From the NCBI RefSeq assembly GCF_012516475.1, contig NZ_CP051217.1, positions 2,666,001 through 2,730,000 of the forward strand: a stretch of 64,000 bases of DNA. Direction: 5' to 3'. The position numbers were made by a program, and so were the translations under genes. Below the pieces are notes generated by a model that saw only the letters and a program-made list of their open reading frames with translations, did no database searches and had not been told where the DNA came from. The stretch's first letter is position 1, and each line of letters starts with the position of its first letter. This stretch comes from Parasphingorhabdus halotolerans. Its GTDB lineage: Bacteria > Pseudomonadota > Alphaproteobacteria > Sphingomonadales > Sphingomonadaceae. Positions 6,875 to 15,237 of the stretch are shown here, piece after piece.

Positions 6875-8605
6875 ATGACCGAGTTGATCCCGACGCCGAC
6901 CGCTGACACTCATCCCCGCATATTTGCCGATTTTGAAACTCTTGGCGAGGCACTGGACTATGCCGCTGCCGGCGATCGCGGGTTCAATTTCTATGATGCG
7001 CGCGCGACGCTATCGCGCGTCTATCCATTTTCCGAGCTTTGTGCAGATGCGAAAGAAGCCGCCCGGCGGTTAATTGCTACGGGAATAAAGCCGGGCCAGC
7101 GCGTTGCGCTGATTGCCGATACAGAACCGCAATTTTGCGCGCTGTTTTTCGGGGCGGTCTATGCCGGCGCACTGCCGGTGCCACTGCCGTTGCCAACTTC
7201 CTTTGGCGGCAAGGAAAGCTATATTGAACAAATAGGCGTACAACTGGATAGCTGTGATCCAGCGATATTGCTGTATCCGGATGAAATCGAGGAAATGGCA
7301 GCGGCAGCGGGCCAATCCCGAAATATCCCGTCATTTGGTTGGGACAAATATGCGGAAAATGCTGCTCCGCCATGTGAATTCCCGCAAGCAACCGGCGGCG
7401 ATCTGGCTTATTTGCAATATTCGAGCGGTTCTACACGCTTTCCGCATGGGGTTGCAGTTACCCACAAAGCTCTGTTGCATAATCTTGGCTCACATTCCCA
7501 TGGGATGCTGGTCGGTGAGTCAGACCGGTGCATATCTTGGTTGCCGTTTTATCATGATATGGGGCTTGTCGGTTGCTTCCTTTCGATGGTCGCCAATCAG
7601 GTGTCTACTGATTACTTGAAAACCGCAGATTTCGCGCGTCGGCCGCTATCCTGGCTTGACTTGATTTCCCGCAATCCGGGAACATCTTGCAGTTTTTCGC
7701 CTACCTTCGGCTATGAAATCTGTGCGCGTCGGATCGGTAGCCAGTCCAATGTGAAAGAGCGTTTTGACCTGTCGCGCTGGCGGATAGCGGGCAATGGAGC
7801 AGATATGATACGACCCGATGTCATGCAGCGATTCACCGATGCTTTTGCCCCCGCCGGGTTTGACGCCAAAGCATTCCTCCCAAGCTATGGTCTCGCTGAG
7901 GCAACGCTGGCGGTAACGATTATGCCGCCTGGCGAAGGTATGGAAGTCGAACTGGTTGAAGAAACCGAACTCTCCGGCGAAAAGCTCGCTGATGGAAACC
8001 GCCCGAAACGCTTCCGCGCTATTGTAAATTGCGGGAAGCCGGTTCGTGATACCGTGATCCAAATTCGCGAAGAAGATGGATCCCTTTTGGGAGAAAAGAC
8101 AGTTGGCAAAGTCTGGATGAACGGTCCGGCGGTCATGGAAGGCTACTATGGTAACAAGGAAGCCACTGACGCTTGTCTGGTTGATGGCTGGCTCGATACC
8201 GGAGATATGGGCTATTTGTCAGAAGGGTATATTTACATCGTTGGCCGTGCCAAAGACATGATCATCATTAACGGGAAGAACCATTGGCCTCAGGATATTG
8301 AGTGGGCAGTGGAACAAATTCCGGGCTTTAAAGCCGGTGATATTGCGGCATTCTCAATTACGACGCCTGGCGGCGATGAAACACCCGCTGTGCTGGTGCA
8401 ATGCCGCACATCCGATGAAATCGAGCGATTGCGGCTCCGGAATGAGATTCGCGAAAAAGTGCGCTCGATAACCGGAATGAACTGCGTCATCGAGCTGGTT
8501 CCGCCGAGAACTTTGCCACGCACAAGCTCAGGTAAGTTGAGCCGGGCAAAGGCGAGAAACCTATATTTGTCCGGTGATATCCAGCCCTATGCAATCGCTG
8601 CATAA
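6875..8605 (+). CDS. Fatty acyl-AMP ligase (FAAL)
   Basis: An adenylate-forming enzyme of the FadD32/FAAL branch, expected to activate a long-chain fatty acid as acyl-AMP and pass it to an acyl carrier protein rather than to CoA. The 576 residues include the phosphate-binding loop YSSGSTRFPHGVAVTH (about 185-200), the A5-like SYGLAEATLAVT, the DTGDMGY core (about 450) and the C-terminal catalytic-lysine loop TLPRTSSGKLSRAK (about 550). The upstream base sequence holds a small hairpin AGAAGG-ctgga-CCTTCT (6842-6858) directly before GGAAAG, the probable ribosome site. No acyl carrier protein, polyketide synthase or peptide synthetase gene is nearby, so its partner is elsewhere. The GGDEF-EAL gene follows 86 bases downstream. 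Confidence 0.88.
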   Translation: MTELIPTPTADTHPRIFADFETLGEALDYAAAGDRGFNFYDARATLSRVYPFSELCADAKEAARRLIATGIKPGQRVALIADTEPQFCALFFGAVYAGALPVPLPLPTSFGGKESYIEQIGVQLDSCDPAILLYPDEIEEMAAAAGQSRNIPSFGWDKYAENAAPPCEFPQATGGDLAYLQYSSGSTRFPHGVAVTHKALLHNLGSHSHGMLVGESDRCISWLPFYHDMGLVGCFLSMVANQVSTDYLKTADFARRPLSWLDLISRNPGTSCSFSPTFGYEICARRIGSQSNVKERFDLSRWRIAGNGADMIRPDVMQRFTDAFAPAGFDAKAFLPSYGLAEATLAVTIMPPGEGMEVELVEETELSGEKLADGNRPKRFRAIVNCGKPVRDTVIQIREEDGSLLGEKTVGKVWMNGPAVMEGYYGNKEATDACLVDGWLDTGDMGYLSEGYIYIVGRAKDMIIINGKNHWPQDIEWAVEQIPGFKAGDIAAFSITTPGGDETPAVLVQCRTSDEIERLRLRNEIREKVRSITGMNCVIELVPPRTLPRTSSGKLSRAKARNLYLSGDIQPYAIAA

Positions 8606-8616
8606 TTTCCTTAATG

Positions 8617-8628
8617 TTGGTTAACCAA
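8617..8628. promoter_or_regulatory. Palindrome TTGGTTAACCAA before the GGDEF-EAL gene
   Basis: A perfect 12-base palindrome centred in the 86-base gap between the FAAL stop and the GGDEF-EAL start. It contains TTAACC, which resembles a CtrA half-site; the upstream TTAA (8611) is 6 rather than 7 bases away, so the full CtrA consensus is not met. It could be an operator or promoter element for the downstream gene. Confidence 0.35.
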
Positions 8629-8691
8629 GAAAAGCCAAAAAACCCTGCTTGTCGTTACTTTTCGATAAGGAATTGCGCGTAGGGACGAGAC

Positions 8692-11058
8692 GTGGAAGAA
8701 AAAACGTCTCAATCTGGTTTGCCTCGGGAAATCCCGTTTCGTGTACTCATTGGCCTATCCGATCCGGAAGGATTGGATTTGGGACGCATTCGTGCGCTTC
8801 AGTATGAAGGGATGCAGAAGAACGGCTGGACTAAAGTAATCGCGTCGATTGTGTGCGGACTATTGGCTGTGCAATTTGGCATGAGCAGCGTCAATCCGGT
8901 ATTTCTGTTTGTCTGGTTTGCGAGTCTTTGCGGGCTTTATCTCCACCTCCATTTTAAAGTGCGGCGCGACAATCTCTGGCAGCGCAAGACTATATCCAGA
9001 AGCGACACCATTATGACGCACGTGAGTGCGGCTGCCGGTGCTTCCTTGTGGGCGATTGCTCTTGTTGTTTTCGGTCTGACTGCGGATCCACCAGCGATGC
9101 TGGGCCTCTGGTCCATCGTCTTGTGCCTGATGGTGGGATCAGCCATGCTGCTCTCTGCTATTCCATCCAGTAGCCTGATTTTCATTCTGATTTCGGGAAC
9201 AGCCTCCTGTTTCGGCTGGTATCTGATCGGTGATCTTCAGCTTACTTTGACCGCTTTTGCGACGACCGTTCTCCTTGTCTCATCCTGTTTGATGACTGGC
9301 CGTGCTTTTGTGGAGCGCAAAATAGCCGAGGCCAATCTTCACGAAAAAAATGAAACTGTCAGCCTGTTGTTGCGCGAATTTGAAGATACCGGCGCAGACT
9401 GGTTGTGGCAAACCGATACATCGCGGCGCATTACCCATGCTTCTCCACGTTTTGCGCATGCCGTTGGCCTCTCCCCGGGAGACATTGATGGCAAGCCTTT
9501 CCTGCAACTGGTTGCTGGGCAATCCTGGGATTCGGGCAAGTTTTCCAGTGAACTGCATGACCTAGCAGAGCGATTGAAGCGCCGGGAAAGTTTCAGCAAT
9601 CTGATCGTACCGGTTGAGATACAAGGCGAGCTACGCTGGTGGGAACTATCTGCTTCACCCAAGATGGATGAAAGCAATGTCTTTCATGGTTTTCGCGGTG
9701 TGGGATCGGATGTCACCGAACAGCGCGAGTCCGCCGATAAAATCTCGCACATGGCGCGCTATGATACTTTGACTGGATTGCCCAATCGATTGCAGCTTAT
9801 GGAAGCACTCGGCAAGGCCATGCAAAATTCCGATCAATGGAATGGCCGTTGCGGTTTCATGATGATCGATCTGGATCGGTTCAAGGCGGTGAACGATACC
9901 CTGGGGCATCCTGTTGGTGATCGTTTGTTAGCGCGCGTTTCCGAGCGATTGCGTTCGATTATGAGCAAGAACGAGCTTTGCGGTCGGCTTGGCGGTGACG
10001 AGTTTGCTATCGTTATCAAGGATGCCAATGATAGCCATTACATGGAATCTCTTGGCAAGAAGATCATTGATACCCTTTCAAAGCCTTACGAAGTCGATCA
10101 ACATACGCTTTATATCGGCGCCAGTGTCGGAACGGCGATCGGTCCGCGTGATGGCCGTACTGTCGAAATGCTGATGCGTAGCGCCGACTTGGCACTCTAC
10201 CGTTCGAAAGACCAGGGCGGCGGTGCGCATAACCAATATGAGCCAAAACTGCATGTTCATGCCGAAGAGCGGCGGGTCATGGAAATGGCTCTTCGCAAGG
10301 CACTCGACAATGATGAGTTCTCGCTCAACTATCAGCCGGTGGTCAGCGCCGACACTGGTGGGGTGCTTGGTTTTGAAGCCTTGCTACGCTGGACCAATCC
10401 GGAATTTGGTGTTGTTTCACCTGCGAAATTCATACCCTTGGCCGAAGACGCGCGGCTGATTGTGCCGATTGGCGAATGGGTGATGCGGACGGCGTGCAAA
10501 GAGGCGATGAAATGGCCATCGACCATAAAAATAGCCGTAAATGCTTCTGCCGATCAACTCAGCGATCCAGATTTTCTGGATATGGTTGTATCCGCACTCC
10601 AGGAAAGCGGGCTTCCGGCGCATCGTCTCGAAATCGAGGTAACCGAGAGTATCTTCATGCGGGAAGGCACCGGCGCGGCTGAAGTGCTCGATCAAATTAT
10701 TGCGATGGGCATAAACCTGTCGCTCGATGATTTTGGCACCGGCTATTCTTCCTTGGGCTATCTCCGCAAGACTCGGTTTACCACGATCAAGGTGGACCGC
10801 AGCTTTGTTCAAGGTGCGGCCAAGAAGGTTCCCGAGAGCCTCGCGATTATACGCGCTGTGGTGGCTATGGCCGACAGCCTAGGCATGTCGACCACGGCAG
10901 AGGGTGCGGAAACCGAAGACGAGGTCAAAATGATCCAGAAGCTGGGCTGCCGCAAAATCCAAGGCTATTATTTTGGGCGCCCGATGATTGCGAGCGATGC
11001 GCTGGAACTATTTGCAGGCTATGACATGAGCCAGATTCGCGGCGGATACGCAGCTTAA
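8692..11058 (+). CDS. Membrane GGDEF-EAL protein with PAS domain
   Basis: A c-di-GMP turnover enzyme of 788 residues. Order: an N-terminal membrane region with several helices (about residues 40-210), a PAS sensor domain (about 220-345), a diguanylate cyclase domain with intact GRLGGDEFAIVI (about 435-446), and a phosphodiesterase domain with intact EALLRW. All EAL catalytic motifs are seen: VNAS, the TES glutamate, DDFGTGYSSL, IKVDRSFV, AEGAET and the final QGYYFGRP. Both activities are therefore possible, with direction set by the membrane/PAS input. The GTG start at 8692 has AGGGACGAG in front. It probably controls the motile-to-sessile switch. Confidence 0.95.
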   Translation: MEEKTSQSGLPREIPFRVLIGLSDPEGLDLGRIRALQYEGMQKNGWTKVIASIVCGLLAVQFGMSSVNPVFLFVWFASLCGLYLHLHFKVRRDNLWQRKTISRSDTIMTHVSAAAGASLWAIALVVFGLTADPPAMLGLWSIVLCLMVGSAMLLSAIPSSSLIFILISGTASCFGWYLIGDLQLTLTAFATTVLLVSSCLMTGRAFVERKIAEANLHEKNETVSLLLREFEDTGADWLWQTDTSRRITHASPRFAHAVGLSPGDIDGKPFLQLVAGQSWDSGKFSSELHDLAERLKRRESFSNLIVPVEIQGELRWWELSASPKMDESNVFHGFRGVGSDVTEQRESADKISHMARYDTLTGLPNRLQLMEALGKAMQNSDQWNGRCGFMMIDLDRFKAVNDTLGHPVGDRLLARVSERLRSIMSKNELCGRLGGDEFAIVIKDANDSHYMESLGKKIIDTLSKPYEVDQHTLYIGASVGTAIGPRDGRTVEMLMRSADLALYRSKDQGGGAHNQYEPKLHVHAEERRVMEMALRKALDNDEFSLNYQPVVSADTGGVLGFEALLRWTNPEFGVVSPAKFIPLAEDARLIVPIGEWVMRTACKEAMKWPSTIKIAVNASADQLSDPDFLDMVVSALQESGLPAHRLEIEVTESIFMREGTGAAEVLDQIIAMGINLSLDDFGTGYSSLGYLRKTRFTTIKVDRSFVQGAAKKVPESLAIIRAVVAMADSLGMSTTAEGAETEDEVKMIQKLGCRKIQGYYFGRPMIASDALELFAGYDMSQIRGGYAA

Positions 11059-11089
11059 GCGGCTCTCTGGCCGGGCGGAAATTCGGCTG

Positions 11090-11821
11090 CTACGATTTGG
11101 CCAGTCGCTTCTCAATTCCGCGCCAGATTTTTGCATAGGCTTTGGTCGCAGGGTCGCGCGGCGCAAATTCACCTCCCGGTTTTTTGAGTGTCGTCATGCG
11201 TTCGACTGCACTGGACATTGGAATGACCGGCCATTTCTTGTGCCTCGCCAGCGTTTGAAGATGGATCGTTCGCCGCCTGTCTACCATTGTATATACCGGC
11301 AAAATCGGCGCGTGCTTGCGGCGTTTTGCATCCAGATAATCTTGCACGTCTTTTAGCGCGCGCTCCGACAGCGGTGAAGGGATAACGGGAGTGATTACCA
11401 GGTCGGCGTTGCGTAATATTTGCTCGCTGGTTTCGGTAAGTCCGGGAGGACAATCCAGAATTATCCGGTCATAGTCCTTCTCCAATGTCTTCAGGATTTT
11501 ACCGAGATATTTTAGTTTATTGATCTGGTATAACAAGCGGTCAAGGCTGCGCAATGATACATCGGCGGCGAGCAAATCGAGATTTTCCATTTCTGTCGCT
11601 TTGATCAATTTCTTCGGCTTTACGTCACCGGTAATCAACGCGTGCGCACGATCACTTTTATGGTTTTCGCCATCCAGAATAAATGACGCTGCACCCTGTG
11701 GATCCAGATCCCACAGCAACGTTCTACGGGAGGATTTGGTGGCACTGTTCCAGGCAAGATTGACGGCGGTCGAACTTTTCCCGACGCCACCTTTCATGCT
11801 GTACACTGCTATAACGGCCAT
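11090..11821 (-). CDS. ParA/MinD-family ATPase (orphan)
   Basis: A 243-residue cytoplasmic ATPase of the ParA/Soj class. The deviant Walker A KGGVGKSSTAVNLAW is at residues 10-24, the Walker A' region reads LWDLDPQGAASF, and the Walker B region IILDCPPGL is near residue 120. No parB-like gene or parS cluster lies beside it, and its neighbours are the GGDEF-EAL gene (convergent) and arsC (upstream, same strand). It is therefore an orphan ParA, perhaps positioning a protein cargo or a large complex rather than the chromosome origin. GGAAG lies 6 bases before the ATG at 11821. Confidence 0.9.
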   Translation of the reverse strand: MAVIAVYSMKGGVGKSSTAVNLAWNSATKSSRRTLLWDLDPQGAASFILDGENHKSDRAHALITGDVKPKKLIKATEMENLDLLAADVSLRSLDRLLYQINKLKYLGKILKTLEKDYDRIILDCPPGLTETSEQILRNADLVITPVIPSPLSERALKDVQDYLDAKRRKHAPILPVYTMVDRRRTIHLQTLARHKKWPVIPMSSAVERMTTLKKPGGEFAPRDPATKAYAKIWRGIEKRLAKS

Positions 11822-11873
11822 AGAAATCTTCCGGCAATTTCAAAATCATAAGGTCGCGAACAATTTGGTGACA

Positions 11874-12224
11874 TCAGATGATTTGGTAAACCGTGTCTTG
11901 CGGACGGCAAAGTCGCACACCCTTGTCGGTCTCTACCAGCGGGCGTTCGATCAAACTCGGCTCACCGGCCATCGCATCCAGTATCTGGTCTGCCGTGGCA
12001 TCATCGTTCGTCAATCCCAATTCGTCTGCGGGCGAACCCCTTACGCGTAAGCCCTGTTGAGGGGTGATTCCAGCATCCTGGTAGAGCTGTTCCAGCTTGG
12101 CACGGGTCGGCGGGCTCTTAAGATACTCTATCACCGTGACATCAATGTCAGGTGCTTCCTCCAATATTGCCAGGGTTTTACGGGATGTGCCGCATTTTGG
12201 ATTGTGCCAGATCGTTGCTTTCAT
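11874..12224 (-). CDS. arsC: Arsenate reductase, glutaredoxin type (ArsC family)
   Basis: A 116-residue thioredoxin-fold protein of the glutaredoxin-dependent ArsC family. The catalytic cysteine is Cys11 in WHNPKCGTSRKTL, and the basic residues RVRG and the LIERPLV stretch match the family's oxyanion-binding region. It would reduce arsenate to arsenite using glutathione and glutaredoxin. I chose the ATG at 12224, with GGAG 10 bases upstream, instead of an in-frame ATG at 12263, since family members begin just before the HNPKC motif. No arsR, arsB or acr3 gene is nearby, so a role in general arsenate tolerance or another thiol function (Spx/YffB-like) is possible. Confidence 0.88.
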   Translation of the reverse strand: MKATIWHNPKCGTSRKTLAILEEAPDIDVTVIEYLKSPPTRAKLEQLYQDAGITPQQGLRVRGSPADELGLTNDDATADQILDAMAGEPSLIERPLVETDKGVRLCRPQDTVYQII

Positions 12225-12318
12225 AAGGGGGGTCTCCGTTGCTCCTATATCGCCCATAAACACCAGTTAGCGACATGTTTCAAAGAAAAATTGAAATCGC
12301 AAAAAATGTGTTTGCTTA

Positions 12319-12366
12319 TGAGAACTATTCGCATTAGTTGACTATTGATATTGAGAACGATTCGCA
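12319..12366 (+). promoter_or_regulatory. Two Fur-like boxes before the siderophore receptor
   Basis: TGAGAACTATTCGCA (12319-12333) and TGAGAACGATTCGCA (12352-12366) differ at one base and share the TGAGAA-N3-TTCGCA form of an iron-regulator box. Their 33-base spacing is about three helical turns, so two dimers could bind on one face. They lie 14-61 bases before the receptor start, as expected for iron repression by Fur. Confidence 0.75.
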
Positions 12367-12379
12367 GAAAAGGTTGAAA

Positions 12380-14566
12380 ATGATATTATCCCATGGTCGT
12401 AAAATTCGGGTTATGGCAATGTCCGGCGCTGCAGTTCTCGCCCTGCAAGCTGGGCAGGCCCATGCCGCCGAAGAAACCCTGGATGACGCTGGCGCGTATG
12501 ATGAAAACGAGATCATTGTTACGGGCGAAAAGGACGGTTATGTCGCAATCAGCAGTGCCGGACTGAAAACAGGCACGCTACTGCTCGATACACCGCAAAC
12601 AGTGTCGGTGATTACACGCGAACAGCTGGACGATCAGGCGCTTCAAGATATTGGTGATATTTTGCGGTATACGCCCGGTGCTTCGATTGGGCAGGGTGAA
12701 GGCAACCGCGACCAGATCACGATCCGCGGCCAGAATACGACGGCGGATTTCTTCGTCGATGGCATCCGTGACGATGTGCAATATTTTCGGCCGCTCTATA
12801 ATATCGAGCGCGTAGAAATTCACAAAGGTCCGAATGCGATGATCTTTGGCCGGGGCGGCGGCGGTGGGATCATCAACCGCGTGACCAAATCACCGATTGC
12901 CGCTCAACTATCCGGGTCCGTATCCGGCAGCGTAGATAGTTTCGGCGCATTTTATTTGAGTGGAGACATCAACGCGCCGGTCAGTGAGGGCGCTGCATTT
13001 CGGATAAACGGGCTTTACGAAGAATTTAACAACCATCGTGATTTTTTTGACGGTCGGCGCTTTGCGATCAATCCGACTTTCGGCGCGGAGCTTGGCGAGA
13101 AGAGTCGGTTATTGCTTTCCTACGAATATGTCGATGATGATCGCGGTGTTGATCGCGGCAATCCGGCAGAGCTGCGCACCGCTGCCAGACCCTGCTCTTT
13201 TGCTGATCCTTGCGGACCATTATTGGGGTTTCGCGATACTTTATTTGGTCAGGATGGAACCAATCTTACGACCTTGCAGGCGCACGTTCTGAAACTTCGC
13301 TTTGAGCATGAATTCAGCGATCAGCTGAGTTTCAATTCGACAACGCAATATGGTAACTATGACAAGCTATACCGTAATATCTATCCCACAGATGCGCGGA
13401 TTGCAGACATACGTCTAACTCCGGCTGCCGATTCGGTGACGCTGGACGGCTATGTCGATACAACGACCCGCGAAAATTTTGTCACCCAGGGCAATTTGCT
13501 ATGGACCGGGAACACCGGGATTTTCGGGCACACATTGCTGCTCGGCTATGAATATGGCAAACAGCAGTCGGATAATGCGAGAAGGAACATTTTGTTCGCA
13601 GCCAGTAACAGCAACCTTATCACTGTTCCGCTTGCTGATCCGGTTATCGTGACCGCATCCAGTTTTCCCGTAATCAATCGGAATACGAGATCGAACCTCG
13701 ATTTTCTGTCGCTCTATTTGCAGGACCAGATCCGCATCGGCGAGCATTTCGAAATTATTGGCGGCGTGCGCTTTGACCGCTTTGATCTGGATGTAAATGA
13801 TATCCGCAACGGTCGGTTGCTCGGCCGGACCGATGAAAAATTCTCTCCGCGTTTTGGCGCGATCTACAAACCGCAAGAAAATATTTCGATATATGCGAGC
13901 TACTCCAAGAGTTTCTTGCCACGCTCGGGCGACCAGTTTCTGACATTGACGCCGACCGTTGGCACGACTTTGGGCACGGTTGATCTGGAACCGGAGAGCT
14001 TTGAGAATTATGAAATCGGCGCGAAATGGGATTTTGCTAACGGGCTAAGCCTGACCGCCTCATTGTTCCGGCTGGATCGCGATAATCAGGCGACGCTGCT
14101 GGATAATCAGGGCAATGCCACGTTGTCCGGTTCCCGTACCGAAGGTTTTGAAGTGCAACTGGTCGGCAAGCTGACCGACAAATGGCAAATCAATGCAGGC
14201 TACAGTTATCTTGACGGGCAGCAGCGCAATGCAGCAACCGTTGCCGGTCAAGACTTGCGCCTGTTTCAAGTGCCCCGGCATATGGCGTCGCTTTGGACCA
14301 AATATGATGTGTCAGAGAAATTCGCTGCTGGTTTGGGCGTGACCCACCAGTCGAGCCAGTTTGCAACCAACGACAATACCGTCCGTATCCCGGCCTATAC
14401 CCGCGTTGATGCCGCGCTCTATTATGATGTCAGCGAGAAGGTGCAAGTACAGCTCAACATCGAAAACCTGTTTGACGATACTTATTTTCCGTCCGTGCAC
14501 AATAACGACAATATCTCGACCGGTGAGCCGATTAATGCGCGTTTGACGGTGAAAGTCGGTTTTTAA
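12380..14566 (+). CDS. TonB-dependent siderophore receptor
   Basis: An outer-membrane ferric-siderophore receptor of 728 residues. A signal peptide ends near QAGQAHA (about residue 29). The plug domain follows with TGTLLLDTPQTVSVITREQ, GEGNRDQITIRGQNTTADFFVDGIRDDVQYFRPLYNIERVEI broken into its usual blocks and the GRGGGGGIINRVTK turn. The rest forms the beta barrel and ends in LTVKVGF with the terminal aromatic residue needed for barrel assembly. The frame is open from a TTG at 12338, but the ATG at 12380, with AAAAGG 6 bases before it, yields the proper signal peptide. Two Fur-like boxes precede it, so iron repression is likely. It is divergent from arsC. Confidence 0.94.
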   Translation: MILSHGRKIRVMAMSGAAVLALQAGQAHAAEETLDDAGAYDENEIIVTGEKDGYVAISSAGLKTGTLLLDTPQTVSVITREQLDDQALQDIGDILRYTPGASIGQGEGNRDQITIRGQNTTADFFVDGIRDDVQYFRPLYNIERVEIHKGPNAMIFGRGGGGGIINRVTKSPIAAQLSGSVSGSVDSFGAFYLSGDINAPVSEGAAFRINGLYEEFNNHRDFFDGRRFAINPTFGAELGEKSRLLLSYEYVDDDRGVDRGNPAELRTAARPCSFADPCGPLLGFRDTLFGQDGTNLTTLQAHVLKLRFEHEFSDQLSFNSTTQYGNYDKLYRNIYPTDARIADIRLTPAADSVTLDGYVDTTTRENFVTQGNLLWTGNTGIFGHTLLLGYEYGKQQSDNARRNILFAASNSNLITVPLADPVIVTASSFPVINRNTRSNLDFLSLYLQDQIRIGEHFEIIGGVRFDRFDLDVNDIRNGRLLGRTDEKFSPRFGAIYKPQENISIYASYSKSFLPRSGDQFLTLTPTVGTTLGTVDLEPESFENYEIGAKWDFANGLSLTASLFRLDRDNQATLLDNQGNATLSGSRTEGFEVQLVGKLTDKWQINAGYSYLDGQQRNAATVAGQDLRLFQVPRHMASLWTKYDVSEKFAAGLGVTHQSSQFATNDNTVRIPAYTRVDAALYYDVSEKVQVQLNIENLFDDTYFPSVHNNDNISTGEPINARLTVKVGF

Positions 14567-14595
14567 CGTGTTCCCCAGCGAACGCAGGGGAGCGG

Positions 14596-15135
14596 TTACT
14601 CTTTCGGCGTAAGCGCTGGAACGGCTTTGGCAGCATCTTCAGGATCAATCCCCGGCGGCGGCGCAGCGCTCAGCACATCTGCGCCCCGCGCGACCCGGCC
14701 CGCGCGCTGAATCGCTTCGCGAATGCGGGGATAGGTGCCGCAGCGGCAGATATTGGTAATCGCCTCATCAATATCATCGTTGGAGGGACTGGGGTTTTTC
14801 TTGAGCAATACCGCTGCTGCCATGATCATACCGGACTGACAGAAGCCGCATTGCGGAACATTTTCTGCTGCCCAGGCCTGTTGCACCGGATGGCTACGGT
14901 CGCGGGATAAGGCTTCGATTGTGGTTACAAACCGCCCTTCCATTTCGCCGATGGTTACCAGACAACTACGGATCGCCTCGCCATCCACCTCAACCACACA
15001 GGCGCCGCAGTCGCCTGTGCCGCAGCCATATTTGGTGCCGGTCAGATTGGACGCATCGCGCAGCGCCCATAGGAGTGGCGTTTGCGGGTCCATCCGATAT
15101 TGCACCGGGCGATCATTGACGGTGAATTTCGTCAT
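14596..15135 (-). CDS. 2Fe-2S subunit of a xanthine oxidase-family enzyme (IorA-like), orphan
   Basis: The small iron-sulfur subunit of molybdenum hydroxylases such as isoquinoline 1-oxidoreductase. The plant-type 2Fe-2S cluster motif is seen as KYGCGTGDCGACVV plus RSC, and the second cluster as QCGFCQSGMIM with ICRCGTYPRI. Length is 179 residues, slightly long because of a Pro/Ala-rich tail. Such a subunit normally transfers electrons from a large molybdopterin subunit to a cytochrome or NAD, yet no large-subunit gene follows or precedes it here. No clear ribosome site stands before the ATG at 15135, and a REP-like repeat starts 13 bases upstream. It may have lost its partner or may serve one encoded elsewhere. 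Confidence 0.9.
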   Translation of the reverse strand: MTKFTVNDRPVQYRMDPQTPLLWALRDASNLTGTKYGCGTGDCGACVVEVDGEAIRSCLVTIGEMEGRFVTTIEALSRDRSHPVQQAWAAENVPQCGFCQSGMIMAAAVLLKKNPSPSNDDIDEAITNICRCGTYPRIREAIQRAGRVARGADVLSAAPPPGIDPEDAAKAVPALTPKE

Positions 15136-15147
15136 AGCTACAAATCC

Positions 15148-15224
15148 GTCATCCTGAACTTGTTTCAGGATCTCTCAAGGGATGCCCTATCGTTATGGAG
15201 ATGCTGAAACAAGTTCAGGATGAC
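15148..15224. repeat. REP-like inverted repeat, copy 1
   Basis: Left arm 15148-15168 and right arm 15204-15224 are perfect reverse complements over 21 bases, with the core CCTGAACTTGTTTCAG and about 35 bases between. The left arm is followed by GATCTC. A second copy with the same architecture lies at 48238-48313. Dispersed units of this kind are typical intergenic REP/BIME sequences mobilised by RAYT transposases; no such gene is in the window. Confidence 0.85.
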
Positions 15225-15237
15225 GAAAATTGGATAT

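Noticed and set aside
8611..8628. CtrA binding site
   Set aside because: The two TTAA elements are 6 bases apart instead of 7, so only a half-site is certain; listed as a palindrome instead.
12338..12380. TTG start of the siderophore receptor
   Set aside because: It would fall between the two Fur boxes and give a poor signal peptide; ATG 12380 is better.
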